A stretch of DNA of 35,354 nt, from positions 1 to 35,354 of the forward strand of contig JAKAOO010000005.1 in the NCBI GenBank assembly GCA_021812165.1, given 5' to 3'. This stretch comes from Pseudomonadota bacterium. Its GTDB lineage: Bacteria > Pseudomonadota > Alphaproteobacteria > ATCC43930 > CGMCC-115725. Below, in pieces: positions 17,497-24,585 of this stretch; the stretch's first letter is position 1; every line of letters starts with the position of its first letter. The translations under genes were made by a program, and so were the position numbers. Under the pieces are notes generated by a model that searched no databases, was not told the origin of the DNA, and saw only the letters and a list, made by a program, of their open reading frames with translations.

Positions 17497-18137
17497 TGAA
17501 AAAGTCGCATCACATCGGCGCCGCCCTCCTCTCTCTCGCGCTCCTCGGTTCGGGCTTCGCGGTCCCGGCCGAGGCAGCGCAGCAAACCCCGCCGCCCAAA
17601 CCCTTGAACATCATGGTCGTCGACATCCAGACGCTGCTTCAGAAATCGAAGGCGGCGCAGATGGTACGCCAGCAGATCGAAGAGAAGCGTACCCAATATA
17701 CGAAGGAAATTGCCGCGACAGAGCAGAGGCTCAACAAGGAAAAAGAAACTTTGCAACGGGAACAGGCCAGGCTGAGCCCAGCCGCGTTGAACGAGAGAGA
17801 GACCAAATTCCAAAAGGAACTCAGTGCATTCAAAGCGAATTATAAGGGCAAAGTGCAAGCGCTCCAGGAATCGAGTAGCCAGGCATTCAGGAAGATTCAG
17901 CAGGCGATGTTGCGGATCATCGCCAAGTATGCCAAAAATCGAAAAGCGAATATCGTCTTTCCGCGCAGCGAGCTCCTGCTTTTTGACAAATCTTTTGACG
18001 TCACGGACGAGGTCTTGAACGATCTCAATAAGGAGATGCCGGCTCTGACCGTGAGCTTTGCCAAGCCGGCCGGCCCCCCGACCGGCCATGCCGCCCCCCC
18101 GACCGGCCATGCCGCGGCGCCGCGGCGCAAGAAATGA
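17496..18137 (+). CDS. skp: Periplasmic chaperone Skp/OmpH family
   Basis: This OmpH/Skp-type chaperone holds unfolded outer-membrane proteins in the periplasm on their way to BamA. A signal peptide is clear (KKSHHIGAALLSLALLGSGFA, cleavage near AEAAQ). The conserved start of the mature domain, IMVVDIQTLLQKSKAA, is followed by long charged coiled-coil arms (about residues 60-150). The real start is ATG 17496, not the track ORF at 17049, which runs antiphase through bamA. At 213 aa it is longer than E. coli Skp (161). The extra part is a Pro/Ala/basic tail containing a duplicated PPTGHAA unit. Its place between bamA and lpxD supports the assignment. Confidence 0.9.
   Translation: MKKSHHIGAALLSLALLGSGFAVPAEAAQQTPPPKPLNIMVVDIQTLLQKSKAAQMVRQQIEEKRTQYTKEIAATEQRLNKEKETLQREQARLSPAALNERETKFQKELSAFKANYKGKVQALQESSSQAFRKIQQAMLRIIAKYAKNRKANIVFPRSELLLFDKSFDVTDEVLNDLNKEMPALTVSFAKPAGPPTGHAAPPTGHAAAPRRKK
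18074..18114 (+). repeat. Two tandem 21-bp units in the skp 3' end
   Basis: The 20-base block starting at 18074 recurs exactly at 18095, a 21-bp period that keeps frame. It encodes PPTGHAA twice in the C-terminal tail of the chaperone. It is a likely slippage-expandable site, and copy number may vary among strains. Confidence 0.85.
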
Positions 18138-18161
18138 AGCGCCTTTCGCGTTCGGCCGGAG

Positions 18162-19187
18162 ATGGCGGATAAGCGCTTTTTCAAACGCGCCGGGCCGTTC
18201 TCGCTCGGAGAACTTGCCCGGCTCTCTGGTGCGCGTCTCCTTCGACCGCAAGAGGAGGGGCGCCTCTGCCACGATGTCGCGCCGCTCGAATTGGCGGAGC
18301 CGGAAGCGCTCTCTTTTCTCGACAAGCGCAAATATCTCGGCGCCTTTGCCCGCTCTCGCGCCGGCGCGGTGGTGGTCGCCCCCGAGCTTGCCGAATCCGC
18401 TCCGCCCGGCATGGCGCTCCTCCTCCATGACGCGCCGTACCGGGCTTACGCGTTGATCGCGCAGGCCTTTTATCCAGAGCCGCCGGTTGCACCGCGGCGG
18501 GCCGCTTCGGCATCGCTCGACCCGAGCGCGAGCGTTCCCGAAGATTGCGCGGTCGCCGAGGGAGCCGTCATCGAGCGCGAGGCGAGGATCGGACATCGCT
18601 CCTCTCTCGGCGCGAACACCGTGGTCGGCGCGGGCGTCGAAATCGGCGACGACTGCCGGATCGGCGCCAATGTCACACTCTCCCACGCGATCCTCGGCGC
18701 GCGCGTCGTCATCCACCCGGGAGCGCGCATCGGTCAGGCCGGGTTCGGATTTGCCCCCGATCGCTCGCTCCCTTCGAAGCTGCCGCAGCTTGGACGCGTC
18801 ATTATCGGCGATGACGTCGAAATCGGTGCCAACACCACGATCGATCGCGGCGCCGGCGGCGATACCGTGATCGGCTCGGGTTCGATGATCGACAATCTCG
18901 TTCAGATCGGGCACAACGTCGTTCTCGGGCGTTGTTGCGTGCTTTGCGGCCAAGTCGGGATTTCCGGCAGCACGATCCTCGGCGACTTTGTCATGATCGG
19001 CGGCAAAGGCGGTCTTGCCGACCATCTTTCGATCGGCAGCGGCGCGCGGATCGCCGCCAACGCCGGCGTCATGCGGGACGTGCCCGCCGGCGCGACGGTC
19101 GCCGGCAGCCCCGCCTTTCCGATCAAGGAGTTCATGAGACAGACGGCGTTGCTGCAACGCCTCGCCGGAACGAAGGACGCGCGATGA
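18162..19187 (+). CDS. lpxD: UDP-3-O-(3-hydroxyacyl)glucosamine N-acyltransferase
   Basis: LpxD transfers a second 3-hydroxyacyl chain from ACP to the amine of UDP-3-O-acylglucosamine, the third step of lipid A synthesis. The N-terminal uridine-binding domain (about 1-110) is followed by a left-handed beta-helix of hexapeptide repeats ([31 protein letters not shown] and onward). The catalytic region [15 protein letters not shown] contains the conserved His, and a C-terminal helical extension closes the protein. Length is 341 aa, as expected. The ATG at 18162 has only a close GGAG upstream. The stop overlaps fabZ by four bases. Confidence 0.95.
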   Translation: MADKRFFKRAGPFSLGELARLSGARLLRPQEEGRLCHDVAPLELAEPEALSFLDKRKYLGAFARSRAGAVVVAPELAESAPPGMALLLHDAPYRAYALIAQAFYPEPPVAPRRAASASLDPSASVPEDCAVAEGAVIEREARIGHRSSLGANTVVGAGVEIGDDCRIGANVTLSHAILGARVVIHPGARIGQAGFGFAPDRSLPSKLPQLGRVIIGDDVEIGANTTIDRGAGGDTVIGSGSMIDNLVQIGHNVVLGRCCVLCGQVGISGSTILGDFVMIGGKGGLADHLSIGSGARIAANAGVMRDVPAGATVAGSPAFPIKEFMRQTALLQRLAGTKDAR

Positions 19188-19654
19188 GCGATCCCGCCCG
19201 CGCCGAGGCTCCGCCGAAGGAGTTCAGCGTGCAAAGGATCATGGAGATGATCCCGCATCGCCACCCGTTCCTGATGATCGACAAGGTCGTCGATGTGGTG
19301 GCCGATGTGCGCGCCACCGGGATCAAAAACGTTTCGATCAACGAGCAGTATTTTCAAGGCCATTTCCCCTCCCGCCCGGTGATGCCGGGCGTCCTCATCA
19401 TCGAGGCGATGGCGCAGACCGCCGCGGTGCTCGTCGTGCACACGCTGGGGCCGAAGGCCGAAGGCAAGCTCGTCTATTTCATGAGCGTCGACATCGCCCG
19501 CTTTCGCCGCCCCGTCTTCCCGGGAGATCGCCTCTGTGTTTCCGTCGTCAAAGAGCGCCACCACGGCAATGTCTGGAGGTTCAAGGGCGAAGCGAGGGTC
19601 GACGACACTCTGATGGCCGAAGCCGTCATCGCGGCGATGATCCTCGACGAGTAG
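19184..19654 (+). CDS. fabZ: 3-hydroxyacyl-ACP dehydratase FabZ
   Basis: FabZ dehydrates 3-hydroxyacyl-ACP in fatty acid elongation, competing with LpxA/LpxD for the same acyl substrates, which explains its place here. The hotdog-fold active site is visible: the catalytic His in [14 protein letters not shown] and the Glu in [22 protein letters not shown] is the conserved loop. The start ATG 19184 overlaps the lpxD stop (ATGA). Length is 156 aa, at the family norm; the track ORF from 18932 is a shadow extension through lpxD. It lies 12 bases before lpxA, whose strong AGGAGG site sits in the gap. Confidence 0.96.
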   Translation: MSDPARAEAPPKEFSVQRIMEMIPHRHPFLMIDKVVDVVADVRATGIKNVSINEQYFQGHFPSRPVMPGVLIIEAMAQTAAVLVVHTLGPKAEGKLVYFMSVDIARFRRPVFPGDRLCVSVVKERHHGNVWRFKGEARVDDTLMAEAVIAAMILDE

Positions 19655-19666
19655 GAGGGGCTCCTG

Positions 19667-20467
19667 ATGCCTCCGATCCATCCCACCGCGGTCATCGCGC
19701 CCGGCGCCCGGATCGCCGAGGATGTTACGATCGGTCCCTACTCGATCGTCGGCGAGGATGTCGTCCTTTCGTCCGGGGTGAGGCTCGAGGCCCATGTCGT
19801 CGTCGGCGGGCGCACCACGATCGGTGCAGGGACGCGCATCTTCCCCTTTGCCGCGATCGGGCTCGAACCCCAGGATCTCAAATATCGCGGCGAGGAGTCG
19901 CGGCTCCTCATCGGCCGCAACAATACGATCCGCGAATATGTGACGATGAACCCGGGAACGGCCGGGGGCGGCATGGTCACGCGCGTCGGCGACGCGTGTC
20001 TTTTCATGGTCGGCGTCCACATCGCCCACGACTGCCAGATCGGCAACCACGTGGTGATGGCGAACAATGCGACGCTCGCGGGCCACGTCATCGTCGAGGA
20101 TCACGCGATTCTGGGCGGCCTTTCGGCGGTGCATCAATTCGTGCGGATCGGCAGGCACGCGATGGTCGGCGGCATGTCGGGGATCGAGCGCGACGTCATT
20201 CCCTACGGCCAGGTGATGGGGGACCGCGCCCGCCTCACCGGGCTCAACATCATCGGCATGCAGCGCCGCGGTTTCAGCCGGGACGAGATTCAGGGGCTGC
20301 GCAACGCCTACCAGCTCCTCTTTTCGGCGGATGGGACCTTTCTCGAGCGGGTCGAGGAGGCGGCGCTTCGCTTCAAGGACAATTCGCCCGTCGCCGACAT
20401 CATCGCCTTCATCCGCGCCGATTCGAGCCGCGCCCTCTGCCAGCCGAAGGGGATCGATGGCGGATAA
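19667..20467 (+). CDS. lpxA: UDP-N-acetylglucosamine O-acyltransferase
   Basis: LpxA performs the first step of lipid A synthesis, acylating the 3-OH of UDP-GlcNAc from 3-hydroxyacyl-ACP. Hexapeptide repeats form the left-handed helix (IHPTAVIAPGARIAEDVTIG). FMVGVHIAHDCQIGNHVVMANNATLAGH contains the catalytic His, and QVMGDRARLTGLNIIGMQRRGF marks the start of the C-terminal helical domain. It has 266 residues and a very good AGGAGGGG binding site seven bases before the ATG. The 3' end overlaps lpxI by 11 bases. Confidence 0.96.
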   Translation: MPPIHPTAVIAPGARIAEDVTIGPYSIVGEDVVLSSGVRLEAHVVVGGRTTIGAGTRIFPFAAIGLEPQDLKYRGEESRLLIGRNNTIREYVTMNPGTAGGGMVTRVGDACLFMVGVHIAHDCQIGNHVVMANNATLAGHVIVEDHAILGGLSAVHQFVRIGRHAMVGGMSGIERDVIPYGQVMGDRARLTGLNIIGMQRRGFSRDEIQGLRNAYQLLFSADGTFLERVEEAALRFKDNSPVADIIAFIRADSSRALCQPKGIDGG

Positions 20468-21356
20468 GCTCGGCATCGTCGCCGGCGGCGGGGAGTTGCC
20501 GCGGCTCCTCGTCGAAGCCTGCCGCCGCCGCGGGCGCGAGGTGTTTGTTCTTGCCCTCGAAGGGGCCGCCGACCCGCAGGCGCTGGCGGGCGTCCCGCAC
20601 GCCTGGTGTCGCATCGGCGCCGCCGCCACCGCTCTTTCCCTGCTGCGCCGGAACGAGGTGACGGAGATCGTCCTCGCCGGGACCGTGCGCCGGCCCTCGC
20701 TCGCGGCGCTGCGTCCGGATTGGCGCGCCGCCCGGCTTTTCGCCCGCATCGGCTTTGCCGCGCTCGGCGACAACGGCCTCTTATCGGCGGTCGTCGGGGA
20801 ACTCGAAGGCGAGGGCTTTCGGGTCGTCGGCGCGCAGGAACTTCTGGAGGCGGCGGAGATGCCGCAAGGCCCGCTCGGCGCGCTCCTCCCAGACCAGGAA
20901 GCCGAGGCGGACATCGCCCGCGGGCTCTCGCTCGCCCGCGCCCTCGGCGCGCTCGACATCGGCCAGGCGGTCGTCGTCCAGCAGGGCCTCCTCTTGGGGG
21001 TCGAAGCGATCGAGGGCACCGACGCGCTCCTGCGCCGTTGCGGCGCGCTCAAACGCGAAGGGCCGGGCGGGGTGCTCGTCAAGGTCGAAAAGCCGGGCCA
21101 GGAAGCTCGCGCCGACCGCCCGACCATCGGGCCCCGGACCGTTCTTCTCGCCGCCGAGGCCGGACTTCGCGGCATCGCGGTCGAGGCCGGGAGGACGCTT
21201 GTTCTTTCCCGCGAAGAGGTCCGCAAAACCGCCGACCGCGCCGGCCTCTTCGTGGTCGGCATTCCTTCGCCGGGCTCAGGACGGCGCCGGCCTTCATGTC
21301 CGCGGGCGACCTCTCGCCGCGGCGGTCCTCGGTCGGGCGGCGAGGGCTCGAAGTGA
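20457..21356 (+). CDS. lpxI: UDP-2,3-diacylglucosamine pyrophosphatase LpxI
   Basis: LpxI (DUF1009) hydrolyses UDP-2,3-diacylglucosamine to lipid X and UMP, replacing the unrelated LpxH in most alphaproteobacteria. The N-terminal KLGIVAGGGELPRLLVEACR and the C-terminal-domain segments FAALGDNGLLSAVVGELE, DIGQAVVVQQGLLLGVEAIEGTDALLRR and RADRPTIGPRTV are characteristic. The start at ATG 20457 overlaps the lpxA end. After VVGIPSP the protein runs about 30 residues further as an Arg/Gly/Ser-rich tail, not typical of the family, whose coding bases lead into the lpxB start (GTGA overlap). Length is 299 aa. Confidence 0.94.
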   Translation: MADKLGIVAGGGELPRLLVEACRRRGREVFVLALEGAADPQALAGVPHAWCRIGAAATALSLLRRNEVTEIVLAGTVRRPSLAALRPDWRAARLFARIGFAALGDNGLLSAVVGELEGEGFRVVGAQELLEAAEMPQGPLGALLPDQEAEADIARGLSLARALGALDIGQAVVVQQGLLLGVEAIEGTDALLRRCGALKREGPGGVLVKVEKPGQEARADRPTIGPRTVLLAAEAGLRGIAVEAGRTLVLSREEVRKTADRAGLFVVGIPSPGSGRRRPSCPRATSRRGGPRSGGEGSK

Positions 21357-22669
21357 AGATAGCCCGCGCAGAACCGCCCTTTCTCTTTTTCATCGCCGGC
21401 GAGCCCTCCGGAGACCGGCTCGGCGCCATGCTCATCTGCGCCTTGCGCCGGCGCTTGGGCGGGGATGTGCGCGTTGCCGGGGTCGGCGGCGAAGAGATGG
21501 CGAGGGCGGGCCTCAAAAGCCTCGTCCCTCTTTCCGATCTCGCCGTCATGGGGCTCGCCGAAGTTCTGCCGCGCGCGCCGCTTCTCCTGCGCCGGGTGAA
21601 GGAGGTGACGGCGGCGATCCTCGAATCGCGCCCGGACGGGGTGGTGACGATCGACAGTTCGGGCTTTTGCTGGCGGGTCGCCGCGGCGCTGCGACGGCGC
21701 GGCCTCAAGATCCCGCTCATCCATTACGTCGCGCCGATGGTCTGGGCGTGGCGCCCCGGACGCGCCCGGCGGATCGCCCGCCTTTATGACCATCTCATCA
21801 CGCTCCTCCCCTTCGAGCCGCCTTTTTTCGAGAAGGAGGGGCTTTCCTGCAGCTATTTCGGCCATCCGGTGACCGAGAGCGGGGCCGATCGCGGCGACGG
21901 CGCGCGGTTTCGCGCCCGGCACGGGCTTGGCGCCGAGGAGAGCGTGATCGCCGTCCTGCCCGGAAGCCGCAGCTTGGAAGTCGGGCGGCTGTTGCCGATC
22001 TTCGGCGCGGCGCTCGCGCGCCTCACGCCTCTCCTCGGCGGTTTTCGCGTCGTCGTCCCGACGGTCGCGACGGTCGCCGAGAGGGTCCAGAGCGGGATAA
22101 GCCGCTGGCCCGGCCGGCCGATCCTCGTCTCCGAGACCGGCGCCAAATACGACGCTTTTGCCGCGAGCCGCGCCGCGCTTGCCGCCTCCGGCTCGGTCGC
22201 GCTCGAACTCGCGATGGCGCGAGTGCCGATGGTCGTCGCCTACCGCCTCAACCCGCTGACCGACGCCTTCCTGCGGCGCCTCGTCAGGGTGCGCGAGGTC
22301 AATCTCGTCAACCTCATCCTCGGGCGGCGGCTTGTCGGCGAATATCTCGGCGGCGAATGCACGCCCGAGCGGCTCGCCGCGGCGCTCAGAGAGATCCTTC
22401 TCGACGAGGAGGTTCGCGCCCGCCATCGCGCCGGCTATGATGAGGCGATCGCGCCCCTCAAGGCCGGGGACGGGTCGCCCTGCCTCAAGGCCGCCGAAGA
22501 GATCCTCGAAATTGTCGCGGCGCATTCGCGCTCTAGAGCAAGTTCCGTTTGGGCCGAGCCGCCCTCGCATTTGTCATGGCCGGGCTTGACCCGGCCACCC
22601 ACGCCTTTAAAACCGCCACCGAATGTGGACGTGGATGCCCGGAACAGGTCCGGGCATGACGGCCAATGA
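21353..22669 (+). CDS. lpxB: Lipid A disaccharide synthase, C-terminus extended by a repeat
   Basis: LpxB joins lipid X and UDP-2,3-diacylglucosamine into the beta-1,6 disaccharide of lipid A (glycosyltransferase family 19). Visible blocks are FFIAGEPSGDRLGAM, YYVAP-type HYVAPMVWAWRPGRAR, FGHPVTES, LPGSRSLEVGRLLP, and the sugar-nucleotide site AASGSVALELAMARVPMVVAYR. The start is GTG in a GTGA overlap with lpxI; the track ORF from 20606 is an antiphase extension. After EILEIVAAHSR the frame runs about 45 residues into WPGLTRPPTPLKPPP, which is a translated palindromic repeat rather than LpxB sequence, and stops at 22669. The enzyme domain itself is complete, so function is probably retained. 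Confidence 0.94.
   Translation: MKIARAEPPFLFFIAGEPSGDRLGAMLICALRRRLGGDVRVAGVGGEEMARAGLKSLVPLSDLAVMGLAEVLPRAPLLLRRVKEVTAAILESRPDGVVTIDSSGFCWRVAAALRRRGLKIPLIHYVAPMVWAWRPGRARRIARLYDHLITLLPFEPPFFEKEGLSCSYFGHPVTESGADRGDGARFRARHGLGAEESVIAVLPGSRSLEVGRLLPIFGAALARLTPLLGGFRVVVPTVATVAERVQSGISRWPGRPILVSETGAKYDAFAASRAALAASGSVALELAMARVPMVVAYRLNPLTDAFLRRLVRVREVNLVNLILGRRLVGEYLGGECTPERLAAALREILLDEEVRARHRAGYDEAIAPLKAGDGSPCLKAAEEILEIVAAHSRSRASSVWAEPPSHLSWPGLTRPPTPLKPPPNVDVDARNRSGHDGQ
22573..22660. repeat. REP-like palindromic repeat fused to the lpxB 3' end
   Basis: Two 31-base arms (22573-22603 and 22630-22660) form an imperfect inverted repeat. Each arm also folds on itself: GGCCGGG-cttga-CCCGGCC in the left arm and GCCCGGA...TCCGGGC in the right. 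The wording gtcatggccgggc...gggcatgac is, from memory, a common dispersed intergenic repeat in Rhizobiales-type genomes. Here it supplies the lpxB stop region, and as RNA it could act as a terminator or stabilising hairpin. Confidence 0.78.
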
Positions 22670-22722
22670 CGTTCGCTGGACCTACGCGAAAAAGGCTCCA
22701 ATTCTTGAAAAGGAGGTCACCC

Positions 22723-23148
22723 ATGACCACGAGCGATGCCGAGCGAGGCGAAAGAGAGAAGTACCGGTTTCTCCACACGATGATCCGGGTGCGCGATCTC
22801 GATGCCTCCCTCGATTTTTACACGAAGCAGCTCGGCATGAAGCTTCTCCGGAAGCGCGACTACCCGACCGGGCGCTTCACCCTCGCCTTTGTCGGCTACG
22901 GGGGCGAAGAAGAGTCGACAGTGATCGAGCTCACCCACAATTGGGACCAGAAAGAGCCCTATACGCTCGGCAGCGCCTTCGGCCATCTCGCGGTCGCCGT
23001 GCCCGACGTCTCCAAGGCTTGCGAGAGGCTCGCCGCAGCCGGCGTCAAGATCCCGCGCCCGGCGGGGCCGATGGCGCATGGCGGCTCGGTCATCGCTTTC
23101 ATCGAAGACCCGGACGGCTACCGCATCGAACTCGTCCAGCGTTCGTAG
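22723..23148 (+). CDS. gloA: Lactoylglutathione lyase (glyoxalase I)
   Basis: Glyoxalase I isomerises the methylglyoxal-glutathione hemithioacetal to S-lactoylglutathione. This is a VOC-fold protein of 141 aa with the four metal ligands in family positions: His in FLHTMIRV, Glu in STVIELTHN, His in FGHLAVAV and Glu in YRIELVQ. TKQLGMKLLRKRDYPTGRFTLAF and YTLGSAFGHLA are typical of the proteobacterial enzyme. The start at 22723 has an AAGGAGG seven bases upstream, better than the track ATG at 22666, which lies in the repeat region. It follows lpxB after a palindromic repeat and may be independently transcribed. Confidence 0.94.
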   Translation: MTTSDAERGEREKYRFLHTMIRVRDLDASLDFYTKQLGMKLLRKRDYPTGRFTLAFVGYGGEEESTVIELTHNWDQKEPYTLGSAFGHLAVAVPDVSKACERLAAAGVKIPRPAGPMAHGGSVIAFIEDPDGYRIELVQRS

Positions 23149-23278
23149 GGTGAGAATGCCGGAGCGCGGGCATCGAGACGGCTTCTCCCCGGAACGCCCG
23201 CCCGCGGCCGTCCGGGGGTCGCAATGACAAACTAAGCGGCCGTCACCGGCGCCCCGGACTGACGACAATCCTCGCCCG

Positions 23279-23644
23279 TCATGAGGGCCGCGCGAGAAGC
23301 CAGGCGAGAAGCTCGGCGAGCGAGGCGCGGGCGAGATCGGGCGGCTCGCGTTCGCGCAGCCGCTCGACGACCGTGCCGAGCCGCGCCCAGAAGAGAGCGG
23401 CCGCGGGGTCGAGGTCGGGCGCCCGCGCCGGAGGCGGAGCGTCGGGGTCGGGATAGGCTGGCTCGGCGCGGGAGAGCGCGGCGGCGCGTTCCGGATCGAG
23501 ACCGCGCTCCTTGAGCCCGTCGCGGATGAGGGCGGCGAAGGCCGTGCGCGCGACGAGCGCCCCGCGCCGCTCGCTCCCGCTCTTTTTCGCCCTCTCGTGA
23601 GACGCCTCGATGCGGGCGAGGCGCTTATCCCGCGCACGCGACAC
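23279..23644 (-). CDS. Hypothetical protein downstream of the DUF5681 gene
   Basis: The frame is unrecognised, about 121 residues if started at GTG 23644, or 146 from the ATG at 23719. It begins basic (SRARDKRLARIEASHERAKKSG) and ends in a short Leu-rich helix (LARASLAELLAWLL), with a Pro/Asp/Ala-rich middle. It overlaps the 3' end of the DUF5681 gene by about 20 bases when started at 23644. The overlap suggests one transcript and a shared role. Small genes beside DUF5681 often occur near phage terminase modules, but none is present here. High-GC frame shadowing is a real alternative; the helical charge pattern slightly favours a gene. Confidence 0.5.
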   Translation of the reverse strand: MSRARDKRLARIEASHERAKKSGSERRGALVARTAFAALIRDGLKERGLDPERAAALSRAEPAYPDPDAPPPARAPDLDPAAALFWARLGTVVERLREREPPDLARASLAELLAWLLARPS

Positions 23645-24125
23645 CGTCTTCTTCGAGAGCTTTGATGCGCCTTTCGAAATCGCTCGTGCTGATGGCGCGC
23701 ATGGCGGTATCCATGACACGGGAGAGTTCGAAGGCTTCGCCCGGGCTCAACCGGCCTTCGGCGGCCGCCCCGAGGATCGCCGCCGTGACGGAGGTGAGGT
23801 CGGCCGCGCTTTTGAGCGGCGGCAGCGGGATCCGCACGCTGCGCTCGCGGCGGGGCGCGAGGATGCGGTCGAGGCAGAGCTTCAGCGCCGTCGGATCGCC
23901 TTCGAGAGCGAGTTCGACCGCTTTGCGGGTGAGCCTTTCGCCTTCGCCTTCGAGCAGAAGCAGGGCGGCCTCGGTCGCGTGGTTGCGCGAGCCCTTCGGC
24001 CGCCCCGCCGGATTGCCGGATTGTCCCTTTGCAAAAGGGCGCCCCGGACCGCGCCTCTTGCGCGGCGCCAGCGGCAGCCCGGCCTCGGGCAAGTTTGGCT
24101 CTATCTGCAGCAAATCTGCAGCCAT
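23625..24125 (-). CDS. DUF5681 domain protein
   Basis: This is a 166-residue protein with the DUF5681 hallmark RKRRGPGRPFAKGQSGNPAGRPKGSRN near the N-terminus, an AT-hook-like basic GRP element repeated twice. It is followed by a helical region ending VMDTAMRAISTSDFERRIKALEE. Such proteins are common in alphaproteobacterial prophages and integrated elements, often next to terminase genes, and are thought to bind DNA; function is not established. The ATG at 24125 has GGAGGTGCCG just upstream, clearly better than the track ATG at 24200. A direct repeat of CACATGTT lies in the upstream region and may be its operator. Confidence 0.82.
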   Translation of the reverse strand: MAADLLQIEPNLPEAGLPLAPRKRRGPGRPFAKGQSGNPAGRPKGSRNHATEAALLLLEGEGERLTRKAVELALEGDPTALKLCLDRILAPRRERSVRIPLPPLKSAADLTSVTAAILGAAAEGRLSPGEAFELSRVMDTAMRAISTSDFERRIKALEEDGVACAG

Positions 24126-24181
24126 CGGCACCTCCAGGAGTTTCGTTGGCCCACCGCGGGCGGGCCATTCGTTGCTACCAT

Positions 24182-24205
24182 CACATGTTGATGTTAACAC
24201 ATGTT
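24182..24205 (-). promoter_or_regulatory. Repeated CACATGTT motif upstream of the DUF5681 gene
   Basis: CACATGTT occurs at 24182 and again at 24198, a 16-base period, with the palindrome TGTTAACA between. The block is AT-rich in an otherwise GC-rich spacer, about 60 bases before the gene start. It could be an operator or promoter. There is no direct evidence for a binding protein. Confidence 0.35.
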
Positions 24206-24295
24206 AGCGAGTATCGCAATCCCTAAATCACGGATGCGGGCCGCGAAGCGTCCGGGAGGTGGCCTGCGGGCGCTGCGGTCCAGGGATTACCAGGG

Positions 24296-24410
24296 ATTAC
24301 GGTGACAGTGCATTTAATCGGCATGGTTTCGCGGTGGGGGTCGCGGCGACGCTTTAGCCAATTGCAGCTTGACCCCGGACAAGGGAAATTAAGCGGACTG
24401 TCACCGGAAT
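24296..24410. mobile_element. Small element with 23-bp terminal inverted repeats (MITE- or REPIN-like)
   Basis: The left arm 24296-24318 and right arm 24388-24410 are inverted copies matching at 19 of 23 positions, sharing CGGTGACAGT and TTAAT. Total span is 115 bp with no plausible coding content. A tandem pair of CAGGGATTAC (24281-24300) abuts the left arm. From memory, similar end sequences occur around REP-associated Y1 transposase genes; that link is unverified. The rest of the 460-bp spacer between 24126 and 24585 holds nothing else recognisable. Confidence 0.6.
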
Positions 24411-24585
24411 TCGAATTCGTCCGCCCGAGACGCCGCTGTTGCGTGCCGGCCGACCGCCGACTGTGGCTTGATGGAGCCCGCGGGCCCGCGGGTCGGCAGG
24501 CCGAGCGAATGTCTTGACCTGCCCACCCTTCGATTCATGATGGTCCGCGTCGTAGCCCGGCAGAGCGGTGAGGGAGGCAAACCCG

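Noticed and set aside
18902-22570. 1222-residue minus-strand ORF across lpxD-fabZ-lpxA-lpxI-lpxB
   Set aside because: It is antisense to five well-supported genes, Arg/Asp/Pro-rich with no family motif, and has no binding site. Long antiphase frames are expected in GC-rich DNA.
23149-23278. Possible REP remnant or terminator after gloA
   Set aside because: GC-rich with short self-complementary pieces, but no clear stem plus T-run and no match to the lpxB repeat beyond a few bases.
22717-24168. 483-residue minus-strand ORF through gloA and the DUF5681 pair
   Set aside because: It conflicts with gloA metal-site codons and the DUF5681 frame; low-complexity Arg/Pro sequence.
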